Below the pieces are notes generated by a model. It was not told the DNA's origin. It saw only the letters and a program-made list of their open reading frames with translations, and ran no database searches. A program made the position numbers and the translations under genes. A DNA stretch of 64,000 nt from Saprospiraceae bacterium (GTDB taxonomy: Bacteria; Bacteroidota; Bacteroidia; Chitinophagales; Saprospiraceae), in the NCBI GenBank assembly GCA_018057925.1, contig JAGPCT010000008.1, positions 58,128-122,127 of the forward strand. The letters run 5' to 3'. Position 1 is the first letter of the stretch. Every line of letters starts with the position of its first letter. This document shows positions 29,191-39,270 of the stretch, piece by piece.

Positions 29191-31662
29191 ATGCAAGACA
29201 ATCAGCGGATTGTGCCAATCAATTTGGATGAGGAGATGAAGACGGCATATATCGACTATTCTATGTCGGTAATTGTTTCGAGAGCGCTTCCTGATGTGAG
29301 AGATGGAATGAAGCCTGTACACCGCAGGGTTTTGTTTGGGATGGATGGGCTAAGTCTCAACTATAATAAAGCGCATAAAAAATCTGCCAGAATTGTGGGG
29401 GAGGTGCTTGGTAAGTACCATCCACATGGTGACTCTTCAGTATATTATACGATGGTTAGGATGGCTCAAAATTGGAGTATGAGGTATCCTTTAGTCGATG
29501 GACAAGGTAACTTTGGTTCTATGGATGGCGACAGCCCGGCTGCGATGCGTTATACCGAAGCACGATTTTCACGCATAGCTGAAGAAATGCTTCGGGACAT
29601 CGAGAAAGATACCGTTGATTTTACACTAAACTTTGATGATACTCTTGAGGAGCCTACTGTACTGCCTGCCAGAATCCCCAATCTTATTGTCAATGGTGCA
29701 AGTGGTATTGCTGTCGGTATGGCAACCAACATGCTTCCACATAATTTATCTGAAGTAATAGACGGCTTGATTCAGTTGGTAGAGGACGGTGATCTTACTA
29801 CAGATCAGTTATTGCATCACATCAAAGGACCTGATTTTCCCACAGGAGGCATCATTTACGGTACATCCGGGATTCGCGAATATTTTGAGACAGGTAGAGG
29901 TAGAATAGTTGTCCGTGGCAAAGCTGAAATAGAGAATCATTCTAACAAAGAGGTCATCATCATAACAGAAATACCTTATCAGGTAAATAAGGCGGATTTA
30001 GTTGCAAAGATAGCCGAACTGGTTAACGAGGGCAAGATCACAGGTATTTCAGATACCCGTGATGAGTCAGATCGAAATGGTATGCGGATAGTGGTAGAAG
30101 TAAAGCGGGATGCAATGGCTAGTGTAGTTTTGAGTAAACTGTTCAAATATACTTCATTGCAAAGTTCATTTGGAGTAAATAATATAGCTCTAGTCAAAGG
30201 TCGTCCGGTCCTTCTTTCCATGAAAGAAATGATGCAGCACTTTATTGATTTTAGAATTGAAGTGATTGTTCGTAGGGCTAAATTTGACCTGAAGAAAGCT
30301 GAAGAAAGAGCTCATATTTTAGAAGGATTGCTCAAAGCTTTAGACCATCTGGATGAGGTAATCGCTTTGATAAGGGCATCAAAGACAGTGGATGAAGCTC
30401 ATGCCGGATTGGTAGCAAGATTTGATTTCTCTGATATCCAAGCCAAAGCTATCCTTGAAATGAGGTTGCAACGGTTAACCGGCTTAGAAAGACAAAAAAT
30501 TCAGGATGAATATCAGGAGTTGCTTAAGACCATAGCATATCTGAAAGAACTTTTGGGTAGTGAGCAATTGCAAAAAGATGTAGTTAAAACCGAATTGGTT
30601 GAAATAAAAGATAAGTTTGGAGATCCACGACGAACTGAGATTACTCATGCTGATGGCGATATAAGTATGGAAGATTTGATAGCCGATGACGCTGTTGCTA
30701 TCACGATCTCTCATCTTGGATATATTAAGCGTACAAACTTGGACGAATATAAGCCTCAGCATAGAGGGGGAAGAGGTTCTAAGGGTAGCAAAACAAGGGA
30801 TGCGGACTTTATTGAACACATGTTTGTGGCATCTAATCACAATTACCTACTATTGTTTACAGAAAGAGGTAGATGTTTTTGGTTGAGGGTATTTGAAATA
30901 CCTGAAGCCGGCAAGGTATCTACCGGTCGTGTTATACAAAATATAATTAACCTTCCTCAGGATGATCGTGTAAAAGCGTATATTCCAATTACTGATTTGA
31001 ATGATGAAGAGTTTTTGAATAATCATTATATCCTATTCTGTACAAGAAAAGGTACAATCAAGAAGACTCCGGTTGTTGATTTCTCAAGGCCGCGATCCAA
31101 TGGTATCAATGCGATTTCCATTAATGAAGGTGATATGCTATTAGAAGCTAGACTGACTAATGGAGCGAATGAGATCATTCTTGCCAATAGAATGGGACGG
31201 GCTATTCGCTTCAATGAAAGTAAGGTTCGTTCTATGGGTCGCAATGCAGCCGGTGTGCGCGGTATGCTGCTAGAAGGTCCTGATGATGGAGTGATCGGCA
31301 TGGTTTGTGTTGATCCTGCCGATATGCTGGTAACGATATTTGTTGTCTCTGAAAATGGAAACGGAAAACGTTCTGCATTGGAAGATTATCGGGTAACCAA
31401 TAGGGGCGGTAAGGGTGTCAAAACGATGAAGATATCTGATAAAACAGGGAATTTGATAGCTATAAAGGAGGTGTATGAATTGGATGAGATGATGATAACC
31501 ACTCGCAATGGAATAATTATTCGTATGGCTTTAGAGGCGATAAGAGTGATGGGAAGAGCTACTCAAGGTGTGAGGTTGATTAAATTGGATGCTAAGGATA
31601 GAATTGCCGATATCGCAGTTATTAAAGAATCGATGTTGGCTGACAGCACAGAGGAAGAATAA
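29191..31662 (+). CDS. gyrA: DNA gyrase subunit A
   Basis: An 823-residue type II topoisomerase subunit that introduces negative supercoils with GyrB. The active-site Tyr is in [11 protein letters not shown]. The quinolone region is [17 protein letters not shown], with Ser-Ser after the HPHGD, compatible with sensitivity. The C-terminal domain has the GyrA box as [10 protein letters not shown], which separates it from ParC. Length is typical and the six-bladed wrapping domain is complete. Confidence 0.96.
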   Translation: MQDNQRIVPINLDEEMKTAYIDYSMSVIVSRALPDVRDGMKPVHRRVLFGMDGLSLNYNKAHKKSARIVGEVLGKYHPHGDSSVYYTMVRMAQNWSMRYPLVDGQGNFGSMDGDSPAAMRYTEARFSRIAEEMLRDIEKDTVDFTLNFDDTLEEPTVLPARIPNLIVNGASGIAVGMATNMLPHNLSEVIDGLIQLVEDGDLTTDQLLHHIKGPDFPTGGIIYGTSGIREYFETGRGRIVVRGKAEIENHSNKEVIIITEIPYQVNKADLVAKIAELVNEGKITGISDTRDESDRNGMRIVVEVKRDAMASVVLSKLFKYTSLQSSFGVNNIALVKGRPVLLSMKEMMQHFIDFRIEVIVRRAKFDLKKAEERAHILEGLLKALDHLDEVIALIRASKTVDEAHAGLVARFDFSDIQAKAILEMRLQRLTGLERQKIQDEYQELLKTIAYLKELLGSEQLQKDVVKTELVEIKDKFGDPRRTEITHADGDISMEDLIADDAVAITISHLGYIKRTNLDEYKPQHRGGRGSKGSKTRDADFIEHMFVASNHNYLLLFTERGRCFWLRVFEIPEAGKVSTGRVIQNIINLPQDDRVKAYIPITDLNDEEFLNNHYILFCTRKGTIKKTPVVDFSRPRSNGINAISINEGDMLLEARLTNGANEIILANRMGRAIRFNESKVRSMGRNAAGVRGMLLEGPDDGVIGMVCVDPADMLVTIFVVSENGNGKRSALEDYRVTNRGGKGVKTMKISDKTGNLIAIKEVYELDEMMITTRNGIIIRMALEAIRVMGRATQGVRLIKLDAKDRIADIAVIKESMLADSTEEE

Positions 31663-31812
31663 TACAATATTTATTTTAAGAAATATTTAATAAATAAGTA
31701 CGTGTTGCCTGAAACGATAGAAAATAAAATAGCGTTAATCGTTAAAATCGAATTTATTAACATAATTTATTAAATGAGCCAATTTGGCTAAGTAAATCAA
31801 AATATTTACCTT

Positions 31813-33096
31813 ATGAAAAACGTATTATGGGTTTTGTTTTTATTGGGATTTATGCATTTAAATGCTCAAGCACAAGAAGATGGAAGTAAGTTAGCTAAGA
31901 AAGCTAAAAAAGCTATTACCGGATATTTTCTTGATCCAACAAATAAAGAGAATTTATCTGAAGCTAAGACATTGATTGATAATGCATTTGCCACCGGATC
32001 TATTGATAATGATTATGCTGCATGGGCTGTCAAAGGTGAGATTTATGGGCAATTAGCCCAGGCAGATGCTTCCATCAAAATGGTTACACCAGATGCCAAA
32101 TCTAAGAATCCAGAAGCGGCTGATATCGCATTCAATGCTTATAATAAAAGCTTGACGCTAGCTCCTAAAGAAAGTGCCAAGAAAGATGCATTTAATGGAT
32201 TGGTTGAATTGATTCCTTTATTAAGTACCTCAGGATTAGAGTTTTTCTATGCGCAAGACTATCCGAAGGCATACAGGGATTTTAATTCAATCTTAAAAGC
32301 GTATGATGTCTTAAAAGTTGCAAAGTATAAAACTGCATTGGATGAGCCTAAAGATTTGAACAATCAATATTATATCACAGCATTGGCAGCATATAATAGT
32401 GGTAATTTGGCAGAAGCAGGAGCTTTGTACGAGCAATCCCTGAAGGGTGATAATAAAACTGCTGAGGTGTATGATGGGTTATTTCGCTCTTACATGAAAA
32501 GTGATCCCTCTAAAGCTGAGAAGTTTCTGGCAGAAGGTAGAGCTGCATTCCCTGATGACAACAATTTACTGTTTTCCGAAATTAACCTTTACTTAAGTCA
32601 AGGTAAACTGAATGACCTTATCAGCAAATTGGAACTTGCATCCAGTAAAGAACCTGATAATATAAGTGTAGTGAATACATTGGGGAATGTGTATGATAAA
32701 CTGTATCAGGATGCAACCGAAAAAGGAGATACATCAAATGCTAATAAGTTTTTGGATAAGGCTATGGAGACGTACCAGAAGGCATTAGCTAAAGAGCCTA
32801 CTAATAACTTTGCCAACTATAGTATGGGTACGTTATATTATAACAAAGCCGCAAGCTATGTTACTTTGATGAATTCACTAGCAGAAGATTTGTCTAAAGA
32901 TGGTATGAAGAAATATGATGCAGCTCAGGCAAGTATGTTGAGTATGTTTGATAAAGCATTGCCTTTTTTCCTTCAAGCTGAAAAGAGTGATGCCAATGAT
33001 AAAAATACACTCATAGCTTTACGTGAGATTTATGCACGTAAAAATCAAATGGATAAAGCTGAAGAGTATAAAAAGAAAATGGAGGCATTGAAATAA
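31813..33096 (+). CDS. Exported TPR-repeat protein
   Basis: A 427-residue protein with a signal peptide (residues 1-20, ending LNAQAQ). The rest is alpha-helical with several tetratricopeptide-like pairs, for example around residues 190-225 (YYITALAAYNSGNLAEAGALYEQSL) and 310-345. It is probably periplasmic and acts as a protein-binding scaffold. No catalytic motif is seen. A strong terminator follows. Confidence 0.75.
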   Translation: MKNVLWVLFLLGFMHLNAQAQEDGSKLAKKAKKAITGYFLDPTNKENLSEAKTLIDNAFATGSIDNDYAAWAVKGEIYGQLAQADASIKMVTPDAKSKNPEAADIAFNAYNKSLTLAPKESAKKDAFNGLVELIPLLSTSGLEFFYAQDYPKAYRDFNSILKAYDVLKVAKYKTALDEPKDLNNQYYITALAAYNSGNLAEAGALYEQSLKGDNKTAEVYDGLFRSYMKSDPSKAEKFLAEGRAAFPDDNNLLFSEINLYLSQGKLNDLISKLELASSKEPDNISVVNTLGNVYDKLYQDATEKGDTSNANKFLDKAMETYQKALAKEPTNNFANYSMGTLYYNKAASYVTLMNSLAEDLSKDGMKKYDAAQASMLSMFDKALPFFLQAEKSDANDKNTLIALREIYARKNQMDKAEEYKKKMEALK

Positions 33097-33144
33097 GTAT
33101 TTTTTAATAACAGAGCTTTACTCCATTCGATCTAAGAGTTATAA

Positions 33145-33180
33145 AAAGAGGCTGTCCGAAAAGTTTGGACAGCCTCTTTA
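33145..33180. terminator. Bidirectional terminator
   Basis: Perfect 13-bp stem AAAGAGGCTGTCC/GGACAGCCTCTTT with a 9-nt loop, between two convergent genes. Confidence 0.85.
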
Positions 33181-33278
33181 CATTTGTCAATGTTGACAAG
33201 GATTGCTATAAACCTTTACTCGAAGTTGTAAATTAGTTTATGTTAAGGGTTATCGGTATTAGTTTTTAATGTTGATAT

Positions 33279-34175
33279 TTATTGCAACTTAAAGTCATAC
33301 GTTATTGTCCCGCATTGCTGTGATACATCGGAAGGTGTAAATTTAAATTTTCGTGCATTAGCTTTGGCAATATTTATCAAGGATGCATCTTGTGTAGTAG
33401 AACCTCTTTGTGTAAAGTCAGCACTAATAACATTACCGTCACTATTAACACAAACTTTTATAATAACTCTTCCTTCTTTTTGACTATTATCGGTGATCTT
33501 AGGTTCTGAAACCAAGCCTCTATTACCAAGTCCACCACCAATCCTTCCTTTGCCGGTGTGGATTCCTTCTAAGTTTTTAGCATTGGGGTCTCCATTAGGA
33601 TCTCCTTGATTGCCCGCTTTACCTGTATTGCCACGTCCCGATCCACTTCCTTTTAGAAGTCCACCATATTTTCCTTTTGAAGCTGCGTATTCCGCCTCAC
33701 GAGCCTTACGTTCTGCTTCAGCTTTACGATTTGCCTCTGCAAGGATTTCCGCATTACGCCTTTGTTCAGCCTCCACTTGTTCTCTTTCTGCCTTTTTTCT
33801 CCTTGCTTCACTAGCAGCCATAGCTTCGACAGCTTCACTGTTGTCATTGGTCAATGCAGGCTCTGTGGCAGATGAAGAAGTTGATGGTGAAGTCGTTGCA
33901 GGAGGGGGCGAAGTAGCTGCTGGTGCTGATGAATGACTTGAAGGAGGCAATCCTCCCGGTTCATTATTACCGGGCGTAGGTTCGTCATTTCCTTGCCCTT
34001 CATCAGGAAATCCTAACGCAACTTCCATTCCCGGTTGTTCTTCTTCCCAGATTGGAGCTTTGAAGGTTGCCAATGGAGAAATACCAATTAAAATTAATAG
34101 GCTATGGATAAATAGACTTGAGCTAAATCCTTTTGTACTATTAACAACTTCCCTTTTTTCTTGTTTTGAAGGCAT
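33279..34175 (-). CDS. TonB-like energy-transducer protein
   Basis: A 298-residue protein with one N-terminal membrane segment (about 19-42) and a proline/serine-rich linker (about 55-110). An Ala/Glu/Arg-rich helical stretch spans about 115-170 and a glycine-rich part about 170-215. The C-terminal domain carries EGRVIIKVCVNSDGNVISADF, like the TonB C-terminal fold. It resembles TonB/TolA proteins that carry proton-motive energy to the outer membrane. No ExbB/ExbD genes are adjacent. Confidence 0.72.
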   Translation of the reverse strand: MPSKQEKREVVNSTKGFSSSLFIHSLLILIGISPLATFKAPIWEEEQPGMEVALGFPDEGQGNDEPTPGNNEPGGLPPSSHSSAPAATSPPPATTSPSTSSSATEPALTNDNSEAVEAMAASEARRKKAEREQVEAEQRRNAEILAEANRKAEAERKAREAEYAASKGKYGGLLKGSGSGRGNTGKAGNQGDPNGDPNAKNLEGIHTGKGRIGGGLGNRGLVSEPKITDNSQKEGRVIIKVCVNSDGNVISADFTQRGSTTQDASLINIAKANARKFKFTPSDVSQQCGTITYDFKLQ

Positions 34176-34296
34176 AATATAAGTTTAAAATAATATAACG
34201 TTACAAAGAAAAATTTCTTATTATTGGGTTTCAAAAACAAAGATACATATTATTTTATTTTATAATTTGTAAATTTGATATTTTCACAAAATATAT

Positions 34297-36657
34297 ATGA
34301 GAAGAATTAAAAATATTGGCGTTTTAGGATCTGGAGTGATGGGTTCTGGTATTGCTTGCCACTTTGCCAACGCAGGTTTTGAAGTAATTATGCTTGACAT
34401 GGCGAGTGAAGGAAACGACCGAAGCGCCATTGCTCATGCGGCTTTAGAGAAGATGATCAAAACTAATCCTGCTCCGCTTTATTCAAAAAAGTTCAGAAGT
34501 CGTATTGAAACCGGAAATTTTGAAGATGATTTATCAAGATTAAGTCAATGTGATTGGATTATTGAAGTTGTTAAAGAAGATTTAAATATTAAACGGGCGC
34601 TTTTTGAAAAGGTCGAAAAGGTTAGAAAAGCCGGAACATTGATAACTTCCAATACTTCAGGCATTCCTATTCACATGATGGCAGAAGGTAGAAGTGAAGA
34701 TTTCATAAAGCACTTTTGTGGGACTCATTTCTTTAATCCTCCTAGATACTTAGCCTTATTGGAAATTATTCCGGGAAAAGATACTGACCGAGATGTTATC
34801 ACATTTTTGATGAACTTTGGTAAGACTTATCTTGGTAAAAGTACTGTACTTGCAAAGGATACCCCGGCATTTATCGCCAACAGAATAGGAGTTTACTCTA
34901 TGGGGAAAACTTTTCAGTTGACCCAAGAGTTAGGTTTAACTATTCAGACCGCAGATAAATTAACGGGAGTTGCCATAGGAAGGCCAAAAACCGGCACCTT
35001 CCGATTGGGGGATCTGGTTGGATTGGATACGGCTATGTCCGTATTACAAGGAATACGACAGAATAACCCTAACGACCAATTGATTCAAGAATCCCAAATT
35101 CCAGTATTTTTTCATCATTTAATAGAAAATAAATGGTTGGGAGACAAGACAGGAAGTGGATTTTATAAAAAAACAGGTGAAAAAGATGCAAAGGGTAAGC
35201 CAATTATTTTAGGATATAACCTGAATACCCTTGAATATGAAGTCGATTCAGGCCAATCCCTTGAAAGTCTGAATACTTCAAAGCAGATAGAAGATCCTAT
35301 TAAACGAATTCAAGTTTTATTTGACCATCCTGATAATGGTGGAAAGCTTGTTAGGCTTTCATTATGTTATACCTTTTTGTATGCAGCTAATAGAATTCCG
35401 GAAATAGCGGATCATTTGTATTCTATTGATGATGCTATGAGAGCGGGCTTTGCGTGGGATTACGGACCTTTTCAATATTGGGATATTATCGGATTAGAGA
35501 AAGGAATAAAAGCCATAGAGGAGGCTGGATATAGCCTTCCTGAATGGATCTTAACAATGAGAGACAAAGGCTTTTCTTCATTTTATTCGACTGATAATGG
35601 TCAGGTTTCATTCTACGATATTCAATCAAGTTCTTATGTTCCGGTTCCGGGATCAGCACAGATTGTTCAGTTTGGTTTATTTCCAAAAGAAAAAATTGTT
35701 TATAAAAATGATGAGGTTAGGCTTTGGGATATAGGCGATGATGTCCTATGTTTGGAATTTACTTCCAAGATGAATGCAATTGGTGCGGGAATCTTACAAG
35801 GGGTTCAAGATGCCATTGGGATAGCGGAAGAAGGCTCATGGCGTGGACTTGTGATAGGAAATAATAGTAAAAATTTTACGGTAGGCGCCAATTTGATGCT
35901 TATCGCTATGTTGGCTTATGAGCAGGAATTTGATGAACTCAATCGAGCTGTGGATCTTTTTCAAAAGACAACTATGAGGTGTCGATACAGTAAAATACCG
36001 GTGGTTGCAGCTACTCAGGGATATGTCTTTGGTGGCGGTTGTGAAATGATAATGCATTGTGATGCTACTTCAATTAGTGCTGAATCATATATTGGGCTGG
36101 TAGAAGTCGGCGTCGGGTTACTACCGGGTGGTGGTGGAACTAAAGAGTTTGCAGTTAGAATATCTGATTCATTCTATGAGGGAGATGTTCAGATTCCAAC
36201 ATTAATTGAGCGATTTAAAACAATTGCTACAGCCTCTGTTGCTACTTCTGCCTATGAAGCATTTGATTATGGATATCTCAATGGAAAAGACGAAGTAGTG
36301 ATGTATCAACCTGAAGCTATATACAAAGCTAAAGAGAAAGTGATTGCATTATCTGAGAGTTATGTGCCACCATCAGAAAGGAAGGATATATTGGTGTTAG
36401 GGCGAACCGGCTTGGGCGCTTTATATTCCGCAGCACATACATTAAAACTTGGTAATTATGCATCAGAACATGATATTTTGATTGCCAAAAAAATAGCTTA
36501 TGTATTGTGTGGAGGCGACCTTTCAAGTGCACAACATGTATCAGAACAATATTTATTGGATATTGAAAGAGAAGCCTTTTTAAGTTTATGTGGAGAACAA
36601 AAGACTTTGGAGCGAATTTCATATATGTTGGAAAAAGGAAAGCCGCTTCGCAATTAA
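34297..36657 (+). CDS. 3-hydroxyacyl-CoA dehydrogenase / enoyl-CoA hydratase fusion
   Basis: A 786-residue two-enzyme protein for beta-oxidation. The N-terminal half is the NAD-binding dehydrogenase (GSGVMGSGIACHFANAGFEV; catalytic His in KHFCGTHFFNPPRY). The C-terminal half from about residue 480 is a crotonase-fold hydratase, with the oxyanion-hole stretch GYVFGGGCEMIMHCD and GVGLLPGGGGTKE containing an active-site Glu position. The order dehydrogenase-hydratase is the reverse of E. coli FadB and resembles FadN. The thiolase gene follows 22 nt later. Confidence 0.9.
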   Translation: MRRIKNIGVLGSGVMGSGIACHFANAGFEVIMLDMASEGNDRSAIAHAALEKMIKTNPAPLYSKKFRSRIETGNFEDDLSRLSQCDWIIEVVKEDLNIKRALFEKVEKVRKAGTLITSNTSGIPIHMMAEGRSEDFIKHFCGTHFFNPPRYLALLEIIPGKDTDRDVITFLMNFGKTYLGKSTVLAKDTPAFIANRIGVYSMGKTFQLTQELGLTIQTADKLTGVAIGRPKTGTFRLGDLVGLDTAMSVLQGIRQNNPNDQLIQESQIPVFFHHLIENKWLGDKTGSGFYKKTGEKDAKGKPIILGYNLNTLEYEVDSGQSLESLNTSKQIEDPIKRIQVLFDHPDNGGKLVRLSLCYTFLYAANRIPEIADHLYSIDDAMRAGFAWDYGPFQYWDIIGLEKGIKAIEEAGYSLPEWILTMRDKGFSSFYSTDNGQVSFYDIQSSSYVPVPGSAQIVQFGLFPKEKIVYKNDEVRLWDIGDDVLCLEFTSKMNAIGAGILQGVQDAIGIAEEGSWRGLVIGNNSKNFTVGANLMLIAMLAYEQEFDELNRAVDLFQKTTMRCRYSKIPVVAATQGYVFGGGCEMIMHCDATSISAESYIGLVEVGVGLLPGGGGTKEFAVRISDSFYEGDVQIPTLIERFKTIATASVATSAYEAFDYGYLNGKDEVVMYQPEAIYKAKEKVIALSESYVPPSERKDILVLGRTGLGALYSAAHTLKLGNYASEHDILIAKKIAYVLCGGDLSSAQHVSEQYLLDIEREAFLSLCGEQKTLERISYMLEKGKPLRN

Positions 36658-36679
36658 TAAATTAAAATAAAATAACATA

Positions 36680-37852
36680 ATGCAAGAAGCATATATTATA
36701 GCCGGATATAGGTCGGCAGTCGCAAAAGCAGGGAAGGGGGGCCTTCGTTTTATGAGACCGGATGATACCGCAATCAAGGTAATTGAACATTTAATAAAAT
36801 CAGTTGATGGTTTTGATAAAAGTTTGATTGACGATTGTATCGTCGGGTGCGCCAATCCGGAAGGTGAGCAAGGGCTTCAGATTGGTAGATTAATTTCATT
36901 GCGCTCTCTCGGGCAAGATGTTCCTGGTATGACAGTTAACAGATATTGTGCATCTGGATTAGAAACCATTTCTATTGCCGTTGCAAAGATAAAAGCAGGT
37001 ATGGGTCATGCCTACATAGCCGGAGGAACAGAAAGTATGAGTCTCATTCCGATGACGGGCTATAAGTTTGCACCCAATTATAATATCGCTTCGACAACAC
37101 CCAATTATATTGTGGGTATGGGACATACCGCTGAAGCGGTGTCTAAGAAATGGAATATTAGTCGAGAGGCGCAGGATGCATTTTCAGTTAGATCACATCA
37201 GCGAGCTGCTAATGCGATAGATTTGGGTAAATTTACGGATGAAATAGTTCCCATTGATGTAGAAGAAATCTTTGTCCAAAATGATAAGAAACAAAATCGC
37301 TCATGGACAGTGGCGGTTGACGAGGGTGTACGCCGAGATACCAATATGGACGCTTTGTCAAAACTTAGACCCGCATTTACCAATGGTGGGACAGTCACGG
37401 CAGGAAATTCCTCTCAAACATCTGATGGAGCAGCTTTTGTCCTCGTGGTTAGTGAGGAATATGTGAATAAGTATAATTTAAAGCCTATTGCTAGACTTAT
37501 TTCATGTTGTGTTGCTGGCGTAGATCCCTTGTATATGGGTATAGGTCCGTGTGCAGCCATTCCCAAAGCATTACATCAGGCAGGGCTTAAACAGCAAGAC
37601 GTCGGATTGATTGAATTGAATGAAGCATTTGCAGCACAATCTTTAGCGGTCATTAATGAACTGAAATTAGATGAAGAAAAGGTCAATGTGAATGGTGGAG
37701 CGATAGCTTTGGGTCATCCATTGGGATGCACCGGTGCTAAGTTGTCTATACAGGTTATTAATGAGGCGAAGCGAAGAAAAGAAAAATATGCTATGGTGAC
37801 TGCTTGTGTCGGTGGAGGTCAAGGCATTGCAGGGATATATGAAGTGTTATAA
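36680..37852 (+). CDS. fadA: Acetyl-CoA C-acyltransferase (thiolase)
   Basis: A 390-residue thiolase that makes the last cut of beta-oxidation. The acyl-accepting Cys lies in TVNRYCASGLETIS. The C-terminal GGAIALGHPLGCTGAKL has the catalytic His and TACVGGGQGIAGI the second Cys. The length is normal. With the preceding fusion gene it forms a beta-oxidation operon, so degradative rather than biosynthetic thiolase activity is likely. Confidence 0.93.
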   Translation: MQEAYIIAGYRSAVAKAGKGGLRFMRPDDTAIKVIEHLIKSVDGFDKSLIDDCIVGCANPEGEQGLQIGRLISLRSLGQDVPGMTVNRYCASGLETISIAVAKIKAGMGHAYIAGGTESMSLIPMTGYKFAPNYNIASTTPNYIVGMGHTAEAVSKKWNISREAQDAFSVRSHQRAANAIDLGKFTDEIVPIDVEEIFVQNDKKQNRSWTVAVDEGVRRDTNMDALSKLRPAFTNGGTVTAGNSSQTSDGAAFVLVVSEEYVNKYNLKPIARLISCCVAGVDPLYMGIGPCAAIPKALHQAGLKQQDVGLIELNEAFAAQSLAVINELKLDEEKVNVNGGAIALGHPLGCTGAKLSIQVINEAKRRKEKYAMVTACVGGGQGIAGIYEVL

Positions 37853-37996
37853 ACTCGAATTCTTATTCTGTAAGGCAGAATTAGGATAATTTATAAATCA
37901 GCCCAACATTTTTTGGTATAATTGGCTAAATTGAGAATGGATAATAACCATCTCAATTTAGCCAATCGAGTTTTTTGAATAAATTTTTATTTTGTT

Positions 37997-38148
37997 GAAA
38001 CCGAATTCAGCAGTAAAGGTTTTAACAAACCGTATACTGCTGATTATGAGGGTTAATCCCGAAGTACGAATCGTTTCAATGGTTTCTGTAAACCTTTGAT
38101 TACGAGTCGTAAATCGATTCCACATTTGTCTAATGCGGAATTTGGGTT
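37997..38148. repeat. Three-hairpin intergenic repeat, copy D
   Basis: Opposite orientation to copy B: begins AACCGAATTCAGCAGTAAAGG, includes CAATGGTTTCTGTAAACC and ends TAATGCGGAATTTGGGTT. Its right end overlaps the last codons of the dioxygenase gene. The gap 37853-38129 contains little besides this repeat and a possible hairpin TTGGCTAAATTGAGA.../...TCTCAATTTAGCCAA near 37920-37966. Confidence 0.85.
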
Positions 38149-39242
38149 GAAAAGGTAAAGCTTAACTTCTCTTTCAGGTCTTGAGGCAACACTGGAAGGT
38201 CTTCCTTTGGTATCATCATCGTAGAAAGGTTGTATAAGTCATAAAATATGTGGTGTTTTTCAGCTGTTTTAGCCAAATAATCATAACCTGACGAGCCGCC
38301 TGTACCTATTTTTCTGCCCAATGTGCGGAGAACCATCTGTGCATGTCGATAACGCCAAGCTGTCAATAGTTCTTCTATATCCAATAAACGCTCTAATAGT
38401 TGATTAGGCAATTGTAAAATAGGTTCATCACGATACAATTTTATGAATAGAGCCGCGAGAGTTGCCTTATAGCTGAACCTTAACTTACCTTCTTTGACAA
38501 GGTTGTCATGTGCTTCCTGGTCAAAAATAGAGGCAAAGTAGTTATTGGTTGTCCCTACCATTTTCAACCTCATATCTTTCTCTTGTTCTGAAAGGTATTT
38601 ACTTTCTTTAATGGCATTTTGCTCCTTTTCAATCATTTTGTTGACAGCATCTTTATATACCTTTAAGAAATTATATTCGTTGAACTTAAGGAAAGGTGTT
38701 CTTTCTAACCACGAAATCAAATCAGTAACTAAAGTGCCTGCTTGTTCGATGGAATCCAGTTCTTGTTTTTCTTCCTCTGTAAATGGAGTGTGATAAGGCA
38801 AATTGTTATAGGTCACTCTTTGGTTGCTTGGTAGCCCGAGCATAACCTCAACCTTCCTAAACTGGAAACTTTGAAAACCACTTGCAGGGAAAAGATAGTT
38901 TCTGAATTCCAGAAAATCCATCGGCTTAATAGTTTCGATTACTCTGATTTGTTCTAATAATACACCCATTATAACCAATATTCGATCGAGTCTTGATACA
39001 GCCGTACCAATGTTACTTTCGTCTAAATAGTCATTTTTAAACATCGTAGAAATGGATTCTAATTCGTGTATTATCTGCTTAAACCATAATTCGTACACCT
39101 GGTGAATGACGATAAATAGCATTTCATCATGTGCCGGCTTGTTTAAATCAACACTTCTTAGATGTTGAGCAGTTAATATTTTATCCAAACCCAGATATTT
39201 GCGGTAGTGAATTGAAATGTATGGATCCTTTGGATATTCCAT
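38130..39242 (-). CDS. kynA: Tryptophan 2,3-dioxygenase
   Basis: A 370-residue haem enzyme that opens the indole ring of tryptophan, first step of the kynurenine path. HDEMLFIVIHQVYELWFKQ is the N-terminal signature. WRYRHAQMVLRTLGRK contains the haem-ligand His, followed by the substrate loop GTGGSSGYDYL. The last residues (STQIPH) and the stop codon come from the end of repeat copy D, so the native C-terminus has probably been replaced. No other kynurenine genes are nearby. Confidence 0.93.
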   Translation of the reverse strand: MEYPKDPYISIHYRKYLGLDKILTAQHLRSVDLNKPAHDEMLFIVIHQVYELWFKQIIHELESISTMFKNDYLDESNIGTAVSRLDRILVIMGVLLEQIRVIETIKPMDFLEFRNYLFPASGFQSFQFRKVEVMLGLPSNQRVTYNNLPYHTPFTEEEKQELDSIEQAGTLVTDLISWLERTPFLKFNEYNFLKVYKDAVNKMIEKEQNAIKESKYLSEQEKDMRLKMVGTTNNYFASIFDQEAHDNLVKEGKLRFSYKATLAALFIKLYRDEPILQLPNQLLERLLDIEELLTAWRYRHAQMVLRTLGRKIGTGGSSGYDYLAKTAEKHHIFYDLYNLSTMMIPKEDLPVLPQDLKEKLSFTFSTQIPH

Positions 39243-39270
39243 GATATATTATATTAAAATTATTAAATGT

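Noticed and set aside
30484..30840. 118-codon minus-strand frame inside gyrA
   Set aside because: The plus-strand gene is certain; this is its shadow.
33610..33936. 108-codon plus-strand frame, Ala/Ser-rich
   Set aside because: Antisense to the Ala/Glu-rich and Pro-rich parts of the TonB-like gene.
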